Assembly: GCA_026119935.1 (NCBI GenBank)
Contig: JALRMH010000012.1
Coordinates: forward strand, 1 to 64,000
Length of the DNA stretch: 64,000 nucleotides
Direction of reading: 5' to 3'
DNA from: Endothia cerciana
Lineage: Eukaryota > Ascomycota > Sordariomycetes > Diaporthales > Cryphonectriaceae
Shown here: positions 48,171-59,131 of the stretch, piece by piece
Layout: every line of letters starts with the position of its first letter
Numbering within the stretch: the first letter of the stretch is position 1
Translations under genes and position numbers: made by a program
The notes under the pieces: generated by a model
What the model was told of the DNA's origin: nothing
Database searches by the model: none
What the model saw: only the letters and a program-made list of their open reading frames with translations

Positions 48171-50216
48171 TCACTTTCTCGAAGCGCCAGCAGTGGCTAG
48201 AGCCCCGTTAGCCTCGTCAGCCCGCTGGACGCACTCCTCCAGCACCTTCCAGAACTTGGGGATGTCCAGGCCCCTCGGGATCCTCACGCCCCCCTCGCCC
48301 GCCGGCAGCAGCGTTGCGATCGTCCGGCCCAGCTGCGAGCCCCTGAGCAGGGCGTCCTCGTGCGTGCCGTCCGTGACGACCTTGACGTCGAAGCGCTCGC
48401 GCCTGTTCTCCGGGGACGGGCTGTTCGCGTCGTAGTCGTAGAACGCGATCTCCCATGCCGTGCCTGTGAGCACGGCGGCGACGGCGAGAGGGTCGTGGAG
48501 GGGTGGGCCCTCTACGATACCGAACATGTCCCTGTTTCGAGCGGGCATTAGCAGAGTCGCGGTGACATTGTTCAGTGATTGGTTGCAGGGCAGCGTGTTC
48601 CCTTCGATCGACCGGGTACGCAGACTGCCGAGGAGAACGACGTGCTGTCGGGCAGACTCACTTGTAGGTCTTCGCGAAGAACATCAGGAGCTCTACAAGC
48701 ATCGTTCTCAGCGTCGTCTTGCCCCTCCTATGCTCGGTCGTCTCGACCGACTCCACCTTGTTCCTGTCCAAGCCCGCCTTGTCCGAGCCGTAGAGTAGAA
48801 GCTCCTGGACGTCCTGTCTTGCCAGCACGAGGTGGGTGACGTCCAGGGGCAGGATCGTCGTCTTTGCGGCGAGCTCCCTGTGGTCGAAGATGAATGCCGC
48901 AGCCTCGGGGTCGATTATGATGTTGCTGTATTCGTGTCAGCAGTGCCTGGATACCTGACGGGCTAGGCCCCAGAGGAGATCCTGGTGAGGTTGTCCAGAA
49001 CTCGGTCGTCGTGGTGGCATGCCTCTCCCGAAACCCAGGAGGTGAGCTGGTTGCGACCTGGCCAACCCCGGAGAGACACAAATGTGCTCCCTCAGGCAAG
49101 CAGCAAGGACAAGCAGCACAGGAAGTCCACTCACAATTCCGCCCAAGGCGTCCAATTCCCAATCCTTGCCTTGCCATCAACAATACCGTACACCGCGTTC
49201 GCTATCACCAATGATCATCAGCATGTGCCCTCCAAGAAACATCTCTCCCCGCGTGATAAGCCCCGGGGGTCGTCTTGGGAGCAGGTGCCACGAAGCACAA
49301 CGTCTAAGACGACTGTCTCGGCTCCAAGTCCACTCTTGAACTGTCCACCGGCCCGGGGTGGGGGGGGGGGGGGTGAAGACTCGAAAGCTACATACTGTGG
49401 CCATTTCCGACCGCCCCTCCCATGATACTGAGCCCCTTGACGTGGCTCACCAGGTCTGGGTGCGTCTGGAACAGCTGGGCGGCATTCGTCATGCTTCCGG
49501 TGGCGACCACCCATGCCGTTCCGGGCGCACACGATCGCAGAGCCGCGGCGGCTGCTTCGACGGCGGGCATGTCGGTGCGCGCCGGGACGAGCGGTTCGGG
49601 CAGGAGATTGGTCCCATCAAGGCCGGACTCGCCGTGGATGTCCTCAGCGTTGGTGGACAGAGGTGGCCTCTGCAAAGGCGAGGAGGCGCCCTGGTAGACG
49701 GGGATCTGCTCGTGTTTCGAGACCGCCGTGAGAACGCTGGCCGCGTTCCATGTTGTCTTTCTGGACGTCCATTAGCCCCAACCCCCCCCGATGCTTGTCC
49801 CGTTGGGCTCATGAGGGGCCACCGTCTCAAGGGCTGGAAAGGGTGCTGCTGAACATACTCTAGGGGAGCATTGCCAAAGACCGTCGAGATCCCAAGGAGC
49901 CTGATGCCTGGATGGTAGGCGGCGAGAAGGATGGCGAAGACGTCCTGGCACTTGTTAGCGTGCAGTTCAATGGCAGAGACACACAGGTCGCACGAGGCAG
50001 ATGGCGTGAAACGGCCGACCAGAATCTCGGCCGGCCTCCCTGGCGATACAATGTACTTTAAAGCGGCAGCCAGTCTCCCCGCAAAGCCTCAAACTTATCA
50101 ACACCACAAGTCGAGGACAACGTCTGGTGATATGTAGAAGAACCCCATCAACTCACATCGTGTCCCGGGTCGCAATCGAGCCACACCGGGACAGGCTCCT
50201 GTGATTTAGCGTCCAT
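48171..50216 (-). CDS. Inosine-uridine preferring nucleoside hydrolase
   Basis: Hydrolyses the N-glycosidic bond of ribonucleosides for purine/pyrimidine salvage. Six exons: 50216-50157, 49944-49859, 49760-49396, 49201-49135, 48925-48662 and 48531-48171. Introns are 212, 98, 194, 209 and 130 nt, each with a standard donor (GTGAGT or GTATGT) and a CTAAC, CTAAT, CTGAT or CTGAC branch motif. All joins keep the frame and give exactly 400 aa. The first join completes the calcium-binding DCDPGHDD motif (Asp14, Asp16, Asp20, Asp21). Later blocks are LLGISTVFGNAPLEKTTWNA, ATGSMTNAAQLFQTHPDLV, LSIMGGAVGNGHT, the Asn/Trp segment GNWTPWAEFNIIIDPEAA, and the C-terminal PPLHDPLAVAAVLTG with the active-site His-Asp. 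All family motifs are intact. It could prefer uridine, inosine or both. Confidence 0.93.
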
Positions 50217-50754
50217 GGCACTGCAGGGTCAAACAGCGAGGCGATGAAATCTGCGGGAGAACTTGGTAAGGTTGGGTCTGCTGAGCCCCGTAACTGAAGC
50301 TCTTGCTGATGAGTTGCGATGCTTGAGTAGGAAACGGGGTCGCGTCCAATATCACCGCTTCAGAGACGAGACGCGCGGTCTTAATCGTATGTGTAATCAA
50401 GAGCCGCCGGAGATATGGGGCAAAAACTTCCAGCAGTGCGGCGAGCGGTTCGCTGTGGTGAGGACCGGAAGCGGAGGTCAAGAACCCACAGTTTCGCGGC
50501 GCGTGGCCGATGATCTACCGGAATTGAGCTTTAACCCCCGGCTGTTTACTGACACCACGTCACGGGAGCTGGAAGGTAAGGAGAATCGTTCAAGACAGTG
50601 AGTTACTCTGGTGACTTTAACTCTCGGTTGCCTGTGCAAAAGGAGGCTGACAGATCCAGGGTGAAGGCTATAGCCCTCAGAGGTACGGGAGGGTATCATT
50701 GGTTGTTGGCATTCACGACAGCGGGCCTATGTAAGTCTTCCACACCGAGCAGGC
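50217..50754. other. Short intergenic region
   Basis: About 540 bases between the start of the nucleoside hydrolase gene and the end of the RED gene. It should hold the promoter of the former and the 3' UTR of the latter. No other feature is seen. Confidence 0.6.
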
Positions 50755-52457
50755 CTAAGATTCTGTCGCCTTCCTCTTCTCAAGGACCTTCATAACATCC
50801 GCAAAATTGTTGCCATCGCCTCTTCTCTTCTTAGGGCCTCTCTTCCGCCTGGATTTGCCTCCGCCGCGCCCTCCTTCATCATCGTCGTCTCCCCATGCAG
50901 ATAGTTTGACCTTGCCGTCGTCCTCCATGTCCTCTTCATCCTCCATGCGGTTCGTCCCGAAGCCCATATCGAGATCATCGGCATCCCTATCCGCACTTGC
51001 AAGCTTCTTCTTCAGTCTCTCTTGCTGTTCCGCCGCCTTCTCTTCTTCCTCGGACTTGGCAGCTGCATTCAGCGTCTTCGCCTTCTTGAGGGCCGCCAGC
51101 ACGGATGGGTCGTTGAGCGCTGGACCGCTGGTCTGCTGCTCTGAAATCAGGTTGGACTTGAAGTAGTTTCGAGGGTGCTGTGCTGGTGCTTGTGCAGGCC
51201 CCTTGGCCCGCGGCGGGCTTTCTTGGTCGATCTCGCCTTCGCTCTTTGCTGAGTGACCGTTAGGAGACCGGGACCTAGCCTTCTTTTCCGCCTCATCCGT
51301 GGATTCGTCGCTCTCGTCGGAGTCCGAATCCAAGCCTCGCAGAGGATCGTAATCTGACTCCACGTCAGAAAACATCTTGATATCCTCCTCCTGCTGTTGC
51401 CCCTGTAACTTCTTCTGGTAGTATTCCGGCACTTCCATTCCCAGAACCTCAGCGTTCGGATCCACCCTGAAAGCATCGCGCTCTTTCTCGACCTCAGCTG
51501 CGACCTTCCTGACCTTTCGTCTCTCGTTTCCGTCCTCGTCCACGATGATGAGCACCTCTCTGCCCTTTGCATCGCGCTCTATTCTTGAACCGGGTTCCTT
51601 CTTGGCACCGATCTTCTTGAACCTCGAGCCTAATGCGGACTCCTCTTGCCTCGCCTTTGCAGCCTCGCGAGCTGCCTTCATCTCGGCCAAGATCTGGTCT
51701 CTTGAGCGTTTCTGCCCCGGCACTAACGATGCAGTAGCCAGTTGGCCTTTCTTCTTGGCCTTCTCCTTGACGAGAGCTGTGATCTCCCTGTCTTCGAGCT
51801 GCTCAAAGGCGTCGTCCACATCTTCCGCGGGCTCCTCGTCCTCTGACTCCTCCTCGTCCTTGCCCGGAGCAGGCTTCTCACCGAAGACATCCTCGCCCTT
51901 CCTGACTCTCTCGAGCAACTTGAAGTCCAAGCCTTTGATCAAGTGTGTACTTGACAGATCACCGCCGGCGATCTCGTCCCGCAGCCTCTCGAATGTCGCC
52001 TGATCGATCTCCTCCTTCTTCAGGGACTCTTCGAGTGCATGTATCCGCGCCGCTTTCTCGTCCTCTTCCTCCTGCGCGGTCTGCCTCACTTTTGCGCGGT
52101 CGACGTATCCCTCGCCGAACTTGCTGCCCTTAGGCGCGGAAGTCCGGATCTTCTTTTGCGGTCGGTCCTGGTTGTTGCGCTCGGCGAGCTGGCGCGCGAA
52201 GTCGAGTCGGCCGGCCCCTGCGACAGATCGTCTGTTCGTGCAATGTGGTCAGCTGGAGTCCCCCTTGTAAGAGTATGGATAGTCAGGTGCACCACTTACG
52301 GCGTCATGGGTATGCTGGACCTCTGGCGCGAACCGAGTGCAGAGGAAGATCCGGCGCTGCCAGAGCGTCTCGGGAGTGGTGACGCGCCATTCTGTTCACC
52401 GCCAGTCGGGTTGGCCGAGTTGGCCTGGATCAGCTTTCGAAACTGCTCGTTGTTCAT
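50755..52457 (-). CDS. RED-like spliceosomal protein (IK/SMU2 family)
   Basis: Nuclear protein of the RED/IK family, which in animals, plants and fungi partners SMU1 in the spliceosomal B complex. Two exons: 52457-52300 and 52231-50755, with a 68-nt intron (GTAAGT donor, AGCTGACC branch site), phase 2 join, 544 aa. The first exon begins MNNEQFRKLIQANSANPTGG. The RED N-terminal domain follows: RLDFARQLAERNNQDRPQKK, then KFGEGYVDRAKVRQTAQEEE and LSSTHLIKGLDFKLLERVR. The C-terminal half is highly charged, with acidic and basic runs and a basic C-terminus (KSRRKRGPKKRR). The domain block is characteristic and the family call is firm. It is head to head with REV1. Confidence 0.9.
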
Positions 52458-52911
52458 TCTGAGAGACACAAGCTGGCCTGGCGGGCATGCGTGCGTGGTC
52501 GGTCGGTCTGACGGAGGACGAATACGCTGGCGAACTTGCTGGAAAGTGTAGGCGATCGATGGCGGTTGACAGGCCCAATTATGCCCCTAACCCTGAGAGT
52601 CAGCTGAGTTCGCGGCGATATTTGTGGAGGCACTCAACGCGCCTCACGTCACCGTGACCTATGCGTCGACTGTGTGCCACCTGGCCGGGTCCTTGATGAA
52701 GCCCATCATGACTTCACGCAGCAGGCCGTACTTTTTTTACCCCGAATAGTCCAGTGTTACTGCACAGCTTCTGAATCGATGCTACACTGTCCTGGCGCAT
52801 CCTCCGGCCCTCAGCTTTGGCGCGCACCATGGAATCCAGATCACCGGCCTTTCAGCCTGGCTCACTTACCCACTGCCGTTGCAATACAAAGTCGCCACGA
52901 TTTTCATCATC
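52458..52911. promoter_or_regulatory. Divergent promoter between RED and REV1
   Basis: 454 bases separate the ATGs of the two genes. A shared promoter is inferred from spacing only. The REV1 side ends CATCATCATGG. Confidence 0.45.
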
Positions 52912-55900
52912 ATGGGTAGTCGACTAGACAAGAACTCTAGCGCTACGCGCAAGCGCATCGAGGGGCATACCTTCTCCGATGAGGGCGGCGAGGAGTACGA
53001 GGCCAGCGCCTTCGGTGGCTTCACCGATTACATGAGGCGGAAGAAGATCAAGCTGCAGAACCTCGATGCTGAGCTTAGGGACGGCAGCAGCAAGCCTCAG
53101 ATCTTCAAGGGCATCGTTGCGCATGTATCCGGGTACACCCAGCCGCCCCTGCATATCCTCCACAGGGAGCTTGTCGCACATGGCGCCGGTTTCCTGCAGT
53201 ATCTAGGGGCAAAGACCTCGGCGACGCACATTATCGCCTCGTCGCTGACGCCAAAGAAGGCGGTCGAGTTCAAGGACTACCGGGTCGTCAAGCCGGCTTG
53301 GGTGGTTGACTCGATCGCGGCGGACCGCATGCTGCCGTGGTCGGACTATCGGGTAGTCGACGAGGGCCCGCGGCAGAAACTCATCAGGTTCGACGATGGC
53401 AAGCTTTCTTCCCAGGCCAACACTCCTCAGAGAGGCTACAAAGACCAGATCGAGAACAGTTTCTATGCCAGCCAGTTCAAGAGCCCTGCGAGCCCGGCGA
53501 CAAGGTTTGGCAGTGCGTCTACTGCGCCCCAGGATCCTACGCCATCACAATTTACACCATCGAGGCTTCATTTGTTAGAAAGTATCGAAGAAGACTATGA
53601 TGATCAGGCTTTGGGTGAAACGGGTGCTCCGGAGTTGGGAACCTCGTCCCGCGCCCCAATGCCACCGCCTAAGGATAGCATCCGCGCCGAGGACTACCAA
53701 ACAGAACCCATGCAATTTGATGGACCAGGTCCAGAGGAGCCTGGGCCTGCCAAAAAGCAGAAAGATATCTCTGAAGATCCCGATAAACCCCCAGACGACG
53801 TCCAAAAAGGAACGCCTGGCAGCGTCCACGAGAAGCCGATGACGTCTGAGGAGCACAACGCCTGGCTCCTATCTGACCCAAGGCTAAGGAAGTCGTCCAC
53901 TGCAAACCCGGCTTTTCTTCAGCAGTACTACGACCAAAGCCGTTTGCACCATCTTTCGACATGGAAGGCCGAACTAAAATCAAGAATGCAGAGGCTTGCC
54001 AATGAGAAGAGTGCCGGGTCAAACAAGTTCATCAAGCGCCGCCCGGGAGCGCGACGGTATATCATGCACGTCGACTTTGACAGCTTCTTCTGTGCTGTCT
54101 CCTTAAAAAGTGCTCCGGAGTATATCGACAAGCCTGCTGTGGTGGCGCATAGCACTGGCACCGGATCAGAAATTGCTTCCTGCAATTACCCAGCGCGAAA
54201 CTTCGGTGTCAAGAATGGCATGTGGATGAAGAGGGCACTGGAATTGTGTGCAGATCTCAAAGTCTTGCCATACGACTTTCCGGCGTACGAAGACGCCAGC
54301 AAACTTTTCTATGAGGCGATACTGGAGGTGGGTGGTGTCGTGCAGAGCGTCAGTATTGATGAGGCTCTGGTCGACATCACCTCGCTTGTGCTGAACGCTT
54401 CAGGATCCAACGGCCATGGTGTTTCTGAAGGAAGTATTTGGAGGGAACAGGAAAAGGCCAACAGTATCGCCACCGACTTGCGGGCGCGGGTCAAGGACAA
54501 GACGGGGTGCAATGTGTCTGTCGGCATTGGAGGCAATATTTTGCTGGCAAAAGTCGCTCTCCGCCGAGCGAAACCAGCTGGTCAATATCATATCAGGCCG
54601 GAGGAAGTCCTAGACTTCCTAGGCGAGCTGAAGGTGGAAGACCTCCCCGGTGTTGCTTACAGCATTGGCGGGAAGCTGGAAGAAGTTGGCATCAGACTTG
54701 TCAAAGACATTCGGGATGCTTCGAAAGAACGTCTTGTGTCTCTCCTAGGGCCAAAGACGGGAGAAAAGCTCTGGGAGTATTCCAGGGGCATCGATCGCGC
54801 TGAAGTGGGAGACCAGCCAGTGCGAAAATCCGTCTCGGCGGAAGTCAACTGGGGCATTCGCTTCATCAACCAGCCGGAGGCAGAGGAGTTCGTCATGAAT
54901 CTGTGTAAGGAGCTGGAGAGACGACTCTTGAACGAGGGTGTCAAAGGCAAGCACCTCACCATGAAAATCATGCGTAGGTCCCTCGACGCACCTTTAGATC
55001 CTGCGAAGCACCTGGGTCATGGGAAGTGTGATACGTTCAACAAAAGCGCCATTTTCGGAGTCGCTACGCATTATGCGGAGACTATTGGAAAAGAGGCTGT
55101 TTCCATTCTACGGTCCTTCAAATTCAGTCCAGGCGACTTGCGAGGCTTGGGTGTACAGCTTCAGAAACTGGAACCGATCAAGGCGTCCGCGGCGCCTGAA
55201 GGGAGCCAGAAGAGGCTGAGTTTCAGCGCCTTCATCACTGCTTCCGTCAATTCTACATCAAGAAAACCAATAGCGCCTCCGCCTAAAGGTGCTGATGATA
55301 TATCGGATTTCGGCAGCCCTGAACGTTCGAAAACAATCGATCACCAGGCGAGGCGGGAAGTTACTGATGATCCCATCGCAGAAGATCCTATGACTCCCCG
55401 GAAACCGAAGCACTCTTCTATCCATCCAGCCCTGGCTCTGGCAAGAGCCAACGAGGCGGATGAAAAAGCCAGCACGCCACTGAATATGATGGGGACACAA
55501 TTCATCATACCGACGAATCCGGATGCTACTGTTATAGCAGAACTACCACCGGATATTCGCAGCCGCTTGATGGCTCAACAAAAGCGGCGCGGTTCCGGCG
55601 CTGGCTTGTTGCGGGAGCAGTCCCCTGCTGACCAGTCAGAGGCCTCTGGATCTCATTCTCGAGATCCAAGCCCCGCTGTTGTGGATAATGAAATGCCACC
55701 CGATATCGATCCTGAAGTATTCAACGCTCTTCCAGATGATGTGAAGGCGGAAGTCTTGGCCTCTTGTGGTCAAAGACATGGGCAGATTGGCCCTGCTCGG
55801 CCACAGACACCACGCAGAGGCAGGACTACCCTCCAGCCGCAGCCCAAGAAGAGTCCAGCCAAACGGGGTCGAGGTGGGATACGAGGCATGCTAAGCCGCA

Positions 55901-56529
55901 CTCGCGAGAGACAGCACGATGCCACTGCTGGACGGGTACAGACAAACTTCGTGAACATGGACAGGACAGCAGCGGTCAAGAACATCGTTGACGAGGTCGA
56001 AGAGCTTGACACAACGTTTCTGGCCGAACTGCCAGAGGAGGTCCGAAATGAGGTCATAGCAGATCATCGGAGGCGGAGGCTGGCTCAGAAGGCCGGACTC
56101 GGCCTGGACCTACAAGGTCCCGGACGGCGCGGTGCTGCTGGCCGGGCACGAGACACGACGAGCGGTGGACAGACCAAGATCGCTTTTCCGACTCGGCCAC
56201 CCAAAGTCGCATTTACAGCGACGTCGCTGACGTCTGTTCAAGAGGTGAAGGACATGCTGAGCGCATGGCACCGCGAGACGAAGAATGAGGGTCCGCATAG
56301 GGCTGATGTGGAAGTCCTTGAGAAGTACCTCGCGCGCGTCGTTACCGAGGAGAGAGACATGGGGAAGGCGAGGCAGTTAGTAAGGTGGCTTGATTGGATC
56401 GTTGAAGAGGAGAATGAATCTGCCGAACTCGAGAGGGGGAAAAGGGGCTGGAGGGAAGCTCTGGCCGGTATCAAGAATGCTGTGCACGGTGCTTTGGGTG
56501 AGAGAGGCCTGGGCCCAATGGTGTTTTGA
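52912..56529 (+). CDS. REV1: Translesion DNA polymerase REV1
   Basis: Y-family deoxycytidyl transferase and scaffold for translesion synthesis with polymerase zeta. Single exon, 1205 aa. I start at ATG 52912 (MGSRLDKNSSATRKRIEGHT, good initiation context); the longer frame upstream begins only at a TTG. A BRCT domain lies at about 61-148 (KPQIFKGIVAHVSGY to AWVVDSIAADRMLPWSDYR). The polymerase core has YIMHVDFDSFF with Asp388 and VSIDEALVDIT with Asp483/Glu484, the metal-binding catalytic acids, and a palm/finger region ending SVGIGGNILLAKVALRRAKP. The little-finger region follows (to about 760). Three short ubiquitin-binding-type motifs sit around LPPDI (878), LPDDV (941) and LPEEV (1040), and a C-terminal REV1 domain covers about 1100-1205. 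All catalytic residues are present. It is head to head with the RED gene. Confidence 0.94.
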   Translation: MGSRLDKNSSATRKRIEGHTFSDEGGEEYEASAFGGFTDYMRRKKIKLQNLDAELRDGSSKPQIFKGIVAHVSGYTQPPLHILHRELVAHGAGFLQYLGAKTSATHIIASSLTPKKAVEFKDYRVVKPAWVVDSIAADRMLPWSDYRVVDEGPRQKLIRFDDGKLSSQANTPQRGYKDQIENSFYASQFKSPASPATRFGSASTAPQDPTPSQFTPSRLHLLESIEEDYDDQALGETGAPELGTSSRAPMPPPKDSIRAEDYQTEPMQFDGPGPEEPGPAKKQKDISEDPDKPPDDVQKGTPGSVHEKPMTSEEHNAWLLSDPRLRKSSTANPAFLQQYYDQSRLHHLSTWKAELKSRMQRLANEKSAGSNKFIKRRPGARRYIMHVDFDSFFCAVSLKSAPEYIDKPAVVAHSTGTGSEIASCNYPARNFGVKNGMWMKRALELCADLKVLPYDFPAYEDASKLFYEAILEVGGVVQSVSIDEALVDITSLVLNASGSNGHGVSEGSIWREQEKANSIATDLRARVKDKTGCNVSVGIGGNILLAKVALRRAKPAGQYHIRPEEVLDFLGELKVEDLPGVAYSIGGKLEEVGIRLVKDIRDASKERLVSLLGPKTGEKLWEYSRGIDRAEVGDQPVRKSVSAEVNWGIRFINQPEAEEFVMNLCKELERRLLNEGVKGKHLTMKIMRRSLDAPLDPAKHLGHGKCDTFNKSAIFGVATHYAETIGKEAVSILRSFKFSPGDLRGLGVQLQKLEPIKASAAPEGSQKRLSFSAFITASVNSTSRKPIAPPPKGADDISDFGSPERSKTIDHQARREVTDDPIAEDPMTPRKPKHSSIHPALALARANEADEKASTPLNMMGTQFIIPTNPDATVIAELPPDIRSRLMAQQKRRGSGAGLLREQSPADQSEASGSHSRDPSPAVVDNEMPPDIDPEVFNALPDDVKAEVLASCGQRHGQIGPARPQTPRRGRTTLQPQPKKSPAKRGRGGIRGMLSRTRERQHDATAGRVQTNFVNMDRTAAVKNIVDEVEELDTTFLAELPEEVRNEVIADHRRRRLAQKAGLGLDLQGPGRRGAAGRARDTTSGGQTKIAFPTRPPKVAFTATSLTSVQEVKDMLSAWHRETKNEGPHRADVEVLEKYLARVVTEERDMGKARQLVRWLDWIVEEENESAELERGKRGWREALAGIKNAVHGALGERGLGPMVF

Positions 56530-57231
56530 GTACCGGAGTGCGATGCGTTTGGGCAAGAGTCGTTTGGATCACACGATGATATTTGGATGAGCGCGTGCTT
56601 TGGGGTCTCCTGGACATTGAATCGGTTCGATATCCCTTTGATATCCGAATGACAGCAGACTCGAGAATCCATTCCGCGTGTGGTGAGACCGAGTGTAGTC
56701 GGGAAGGTGGCGAGGGGGCTCCCTACTCTGCGAGGAGCCCGTCGGGGCTCATGGTTTCTCTAGTTGGAGCGAAGCTGTCGTAGGAATGTCTTCTTCGGGG
56801 CGTACTGTCCTGGAGCCATGGTCTAAGGTTGAGATAGCTCGTGCGGCGGCGGGACTGCGTTAAATGACGAAGGACATAGGTGCGGCAGAAAGGCATTCAT
56901 CCCAGTAGCCCAGACACTTAGTTAGATATCTATGTTGGGCTATGACCTTGGGCTAACGTATAGCTCTGGATGCCCTCAGGCGTACGAGAAAATCAAATCT
57001 CAAGTTCTCGGGAAGAGGAGTCAAGAGCTAGACAAAGAATCCATCGGAACGCCCTGTCATGAAAGGTTACGATAACTGCTACTTACCTATACCATTTCAT
57101 GGTCACTGACCCTTATTAGCATAGTTACTGGATGAGAATCTGCGTACAGCGCCCGAGCTACTATCTGGAGTTGCTGACCGTGACAGACACACTCCAGACT
57201 GATATCTCGCTTCTGCGGCTGACTGGCGGCC

Positions 57232-57265
<34 letters not shown>

Positions 57266-57519
57266 ATCCTCACGCTCTCGAGGTTTGAACCGGCCTGTAC
57301 ATCCAGCCTTTATTCTACATAAACGCGCAGGTGCACAGCCTCAATCGGTCATCGTACAGCATAGAGTGAGGCCTCTGCGCTCCTATCCCAAGGTTTCTCC
57401 ACCATGCTTCCTTTCCTTTTCTACCTCGTAGGTAGGCGATCGACATTCATGTCCACGACACTCGACCCAGATCTCGCAAGAGAACGCCAAGTGTCTTCTG
57501 TGGGACGAAGTCAACCAGT
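56530..57519. other. Region downstream of REV1, no gene seen
   Basis: About 1 kb with the REV1 3' UTR on the left and no identifiable gene. It contains a (TA)n/(TG) run at 57233-57264. No poly-G run occurs here. Confidence 0.5.
57233..57264. repeat. (TA)n microsatellite
   Basis: A TA dinucleotide run of about 24 bases followed by GTATGTAT. Confidence 0.95.
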
Positions 57520-59131
57520 ATGGCAGCTCTTGCGTCGCTTTCGCTCGTGGCGGACATGGCTTTTCGCTCCGGAACTCGTCTGCTCGGTTTCTTCAGTCGC
57601 TGCAGAAGCACCTTCTCACCCGTGGCTTCTCTTCTGAAAGAGATCAAAATCGCGACTGAATACGTCGCGCAAGCTCGAATCTTACTCCAGGGGCGCGAGG
57701 CTTCTGGTCATGCTATTCATGATAGACACGCTGCCATAAGTCGCGCAGATCTTGAGAGAATTAGACCATGAGTTCAGATGACTCCAAGGCCTCGTCAAAG
57801 ACGTGCAATCACCTGCAGCTGGCTCTCTCTCTCTTTCGCCAACAAGTCAGCAATGTTCGATGGCCTCTCGAGGAGCGAAAGCTCGAGGCTTCGTGCATCC
57901 TGCTCTACAGATTGAGCGGCTAACACCTGACAATGTCCTGTCGCTGATCGGAAGGTGAGCTCTACATAGGCAATTGTCGGTACGACGACTGTTTGCTGAC
58001 AATGTCAAGAACAACCGACGTCGTCCTACGAGATTAGGTCTTCGCGACCCGCGCAGAGGTAAGTAAGATTGGCGACAACACCAAAAAGATAGGAGCCGTC
58101 GTCGAGGTTCTCTCAACGCTAGCGCTGTCGCAAGACCAAGCTTTACAACAACAGAGCCTCAGGGCAGCCATCCCCAGCGCAGCTCGTGGAGCTAGGGTCC
58201 GTCGGCTCAAATCGACTCGCCAACGATCTGTCGGCTCACTGGCCCTCCGCCAGCCCAATAGCGACCCAGTCAATGGGCCGTCCCCCCCCAGAGACATACC
58301 ACATGGCAACACTTGATAAGGTCTATCTGCTGCTGCAGCAGAATGGTACGGTCAAATTAGTGTCGCCAATTCATCAGACCATGTGCATTCCTCTCACGTA
58401 TATGAGGGATCTGTTACCTTCAGTCATTGGCGATGCAACGGCTTCTGCCCTGCCGATGTTGTCAGGCTCCGATCTAGACTTGGTTGTATTCATCATCAAC
58501 CAGCTCCTCATTCACAGCCATCTCGTCGCTGCCGCTTCGTTGAGCGTTGACCATCAAACGAAAACGTCTACGGATAATTGTTGCTTCAGAACATTGGGTC
58601 AGCGAGATTCCTCTTCCACGACACGGTTGCTCATGACGCAGGTTTGGAAGGACGCTCCTGTGGCAATAAATATGGGTATACAGGTTTTATTGTCTTGTGG
58701 TCTGAAGAGAAGAGAAAAGCAAGCTATCTACAGCTGCCACCGCAAGGTGGCATTCACTGCGGCAACCCTAAACCCCTTGGCTTCCTGTCCACAGGTCTCC
58801 ATATCGGGTCAGCCCCTTCTCACGCTGTTGAAACCACGCAGAGCCTTCATAAGATGCCCGGGTTTGGAACTTGGACTGCCCAAAGCGTTCTGAAGACGTT
58901 CTTCAGTTTCTGGCTTGGTATTTGGATGCCTTGGATCCATTCGAGTGTTTGTTTGAGTCTGTAAGGGGCCAAGTTTTTGCGAACTTTTGAGAATATCCCG
59001 AGTCCTTGTGCTAAACAAAATTGGAAACAGATTTCTACCCTGGAGGACGCGGTGTTCCCCAATGACGCACAAATTTCTTTCCGTGGCGAATTTGGTGAAG
59101 CAGCAAAGACTTTGGCACCCAGCATCCAGAT
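57520..59131 (+). pseudogene. Decayed fungal STAND/NLR-type gene (N-terminal domain relic)
   Basis: The frame at 57520-57771 begins MAALASLSLVADMAFRSGTR and contains FSPVASLLKEIKIATEYVAQ, the pattern of the N-terminal helical domain found in fungal STAND, ankyrin or NACHT proteins. It ends at TGA 57769. The similarity continues in the next frame (+1): ILRELDHEFR, TGA, LQGLVKDVQ...FRQQVSNVRWPLEERKLE, matching the conserved (L/V)(R/K)WP-x2-E block that follows in such proteins. A TAA then interrupts. Further short protein-like fragments in changing frames reach about 59131 (for example ISTLEDAVFPNDAQISFRGE), which could be the decayed C-terminal repeat region. Both stops could derive from C-to-T changes (CGA to TGA, CAA to TAA), as repeat-induced point mutation would produce, but I have no intact copy to compare. 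A multi-intron gene is an alternative. The family call rests on pattern memory. Confidence 0.4.
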
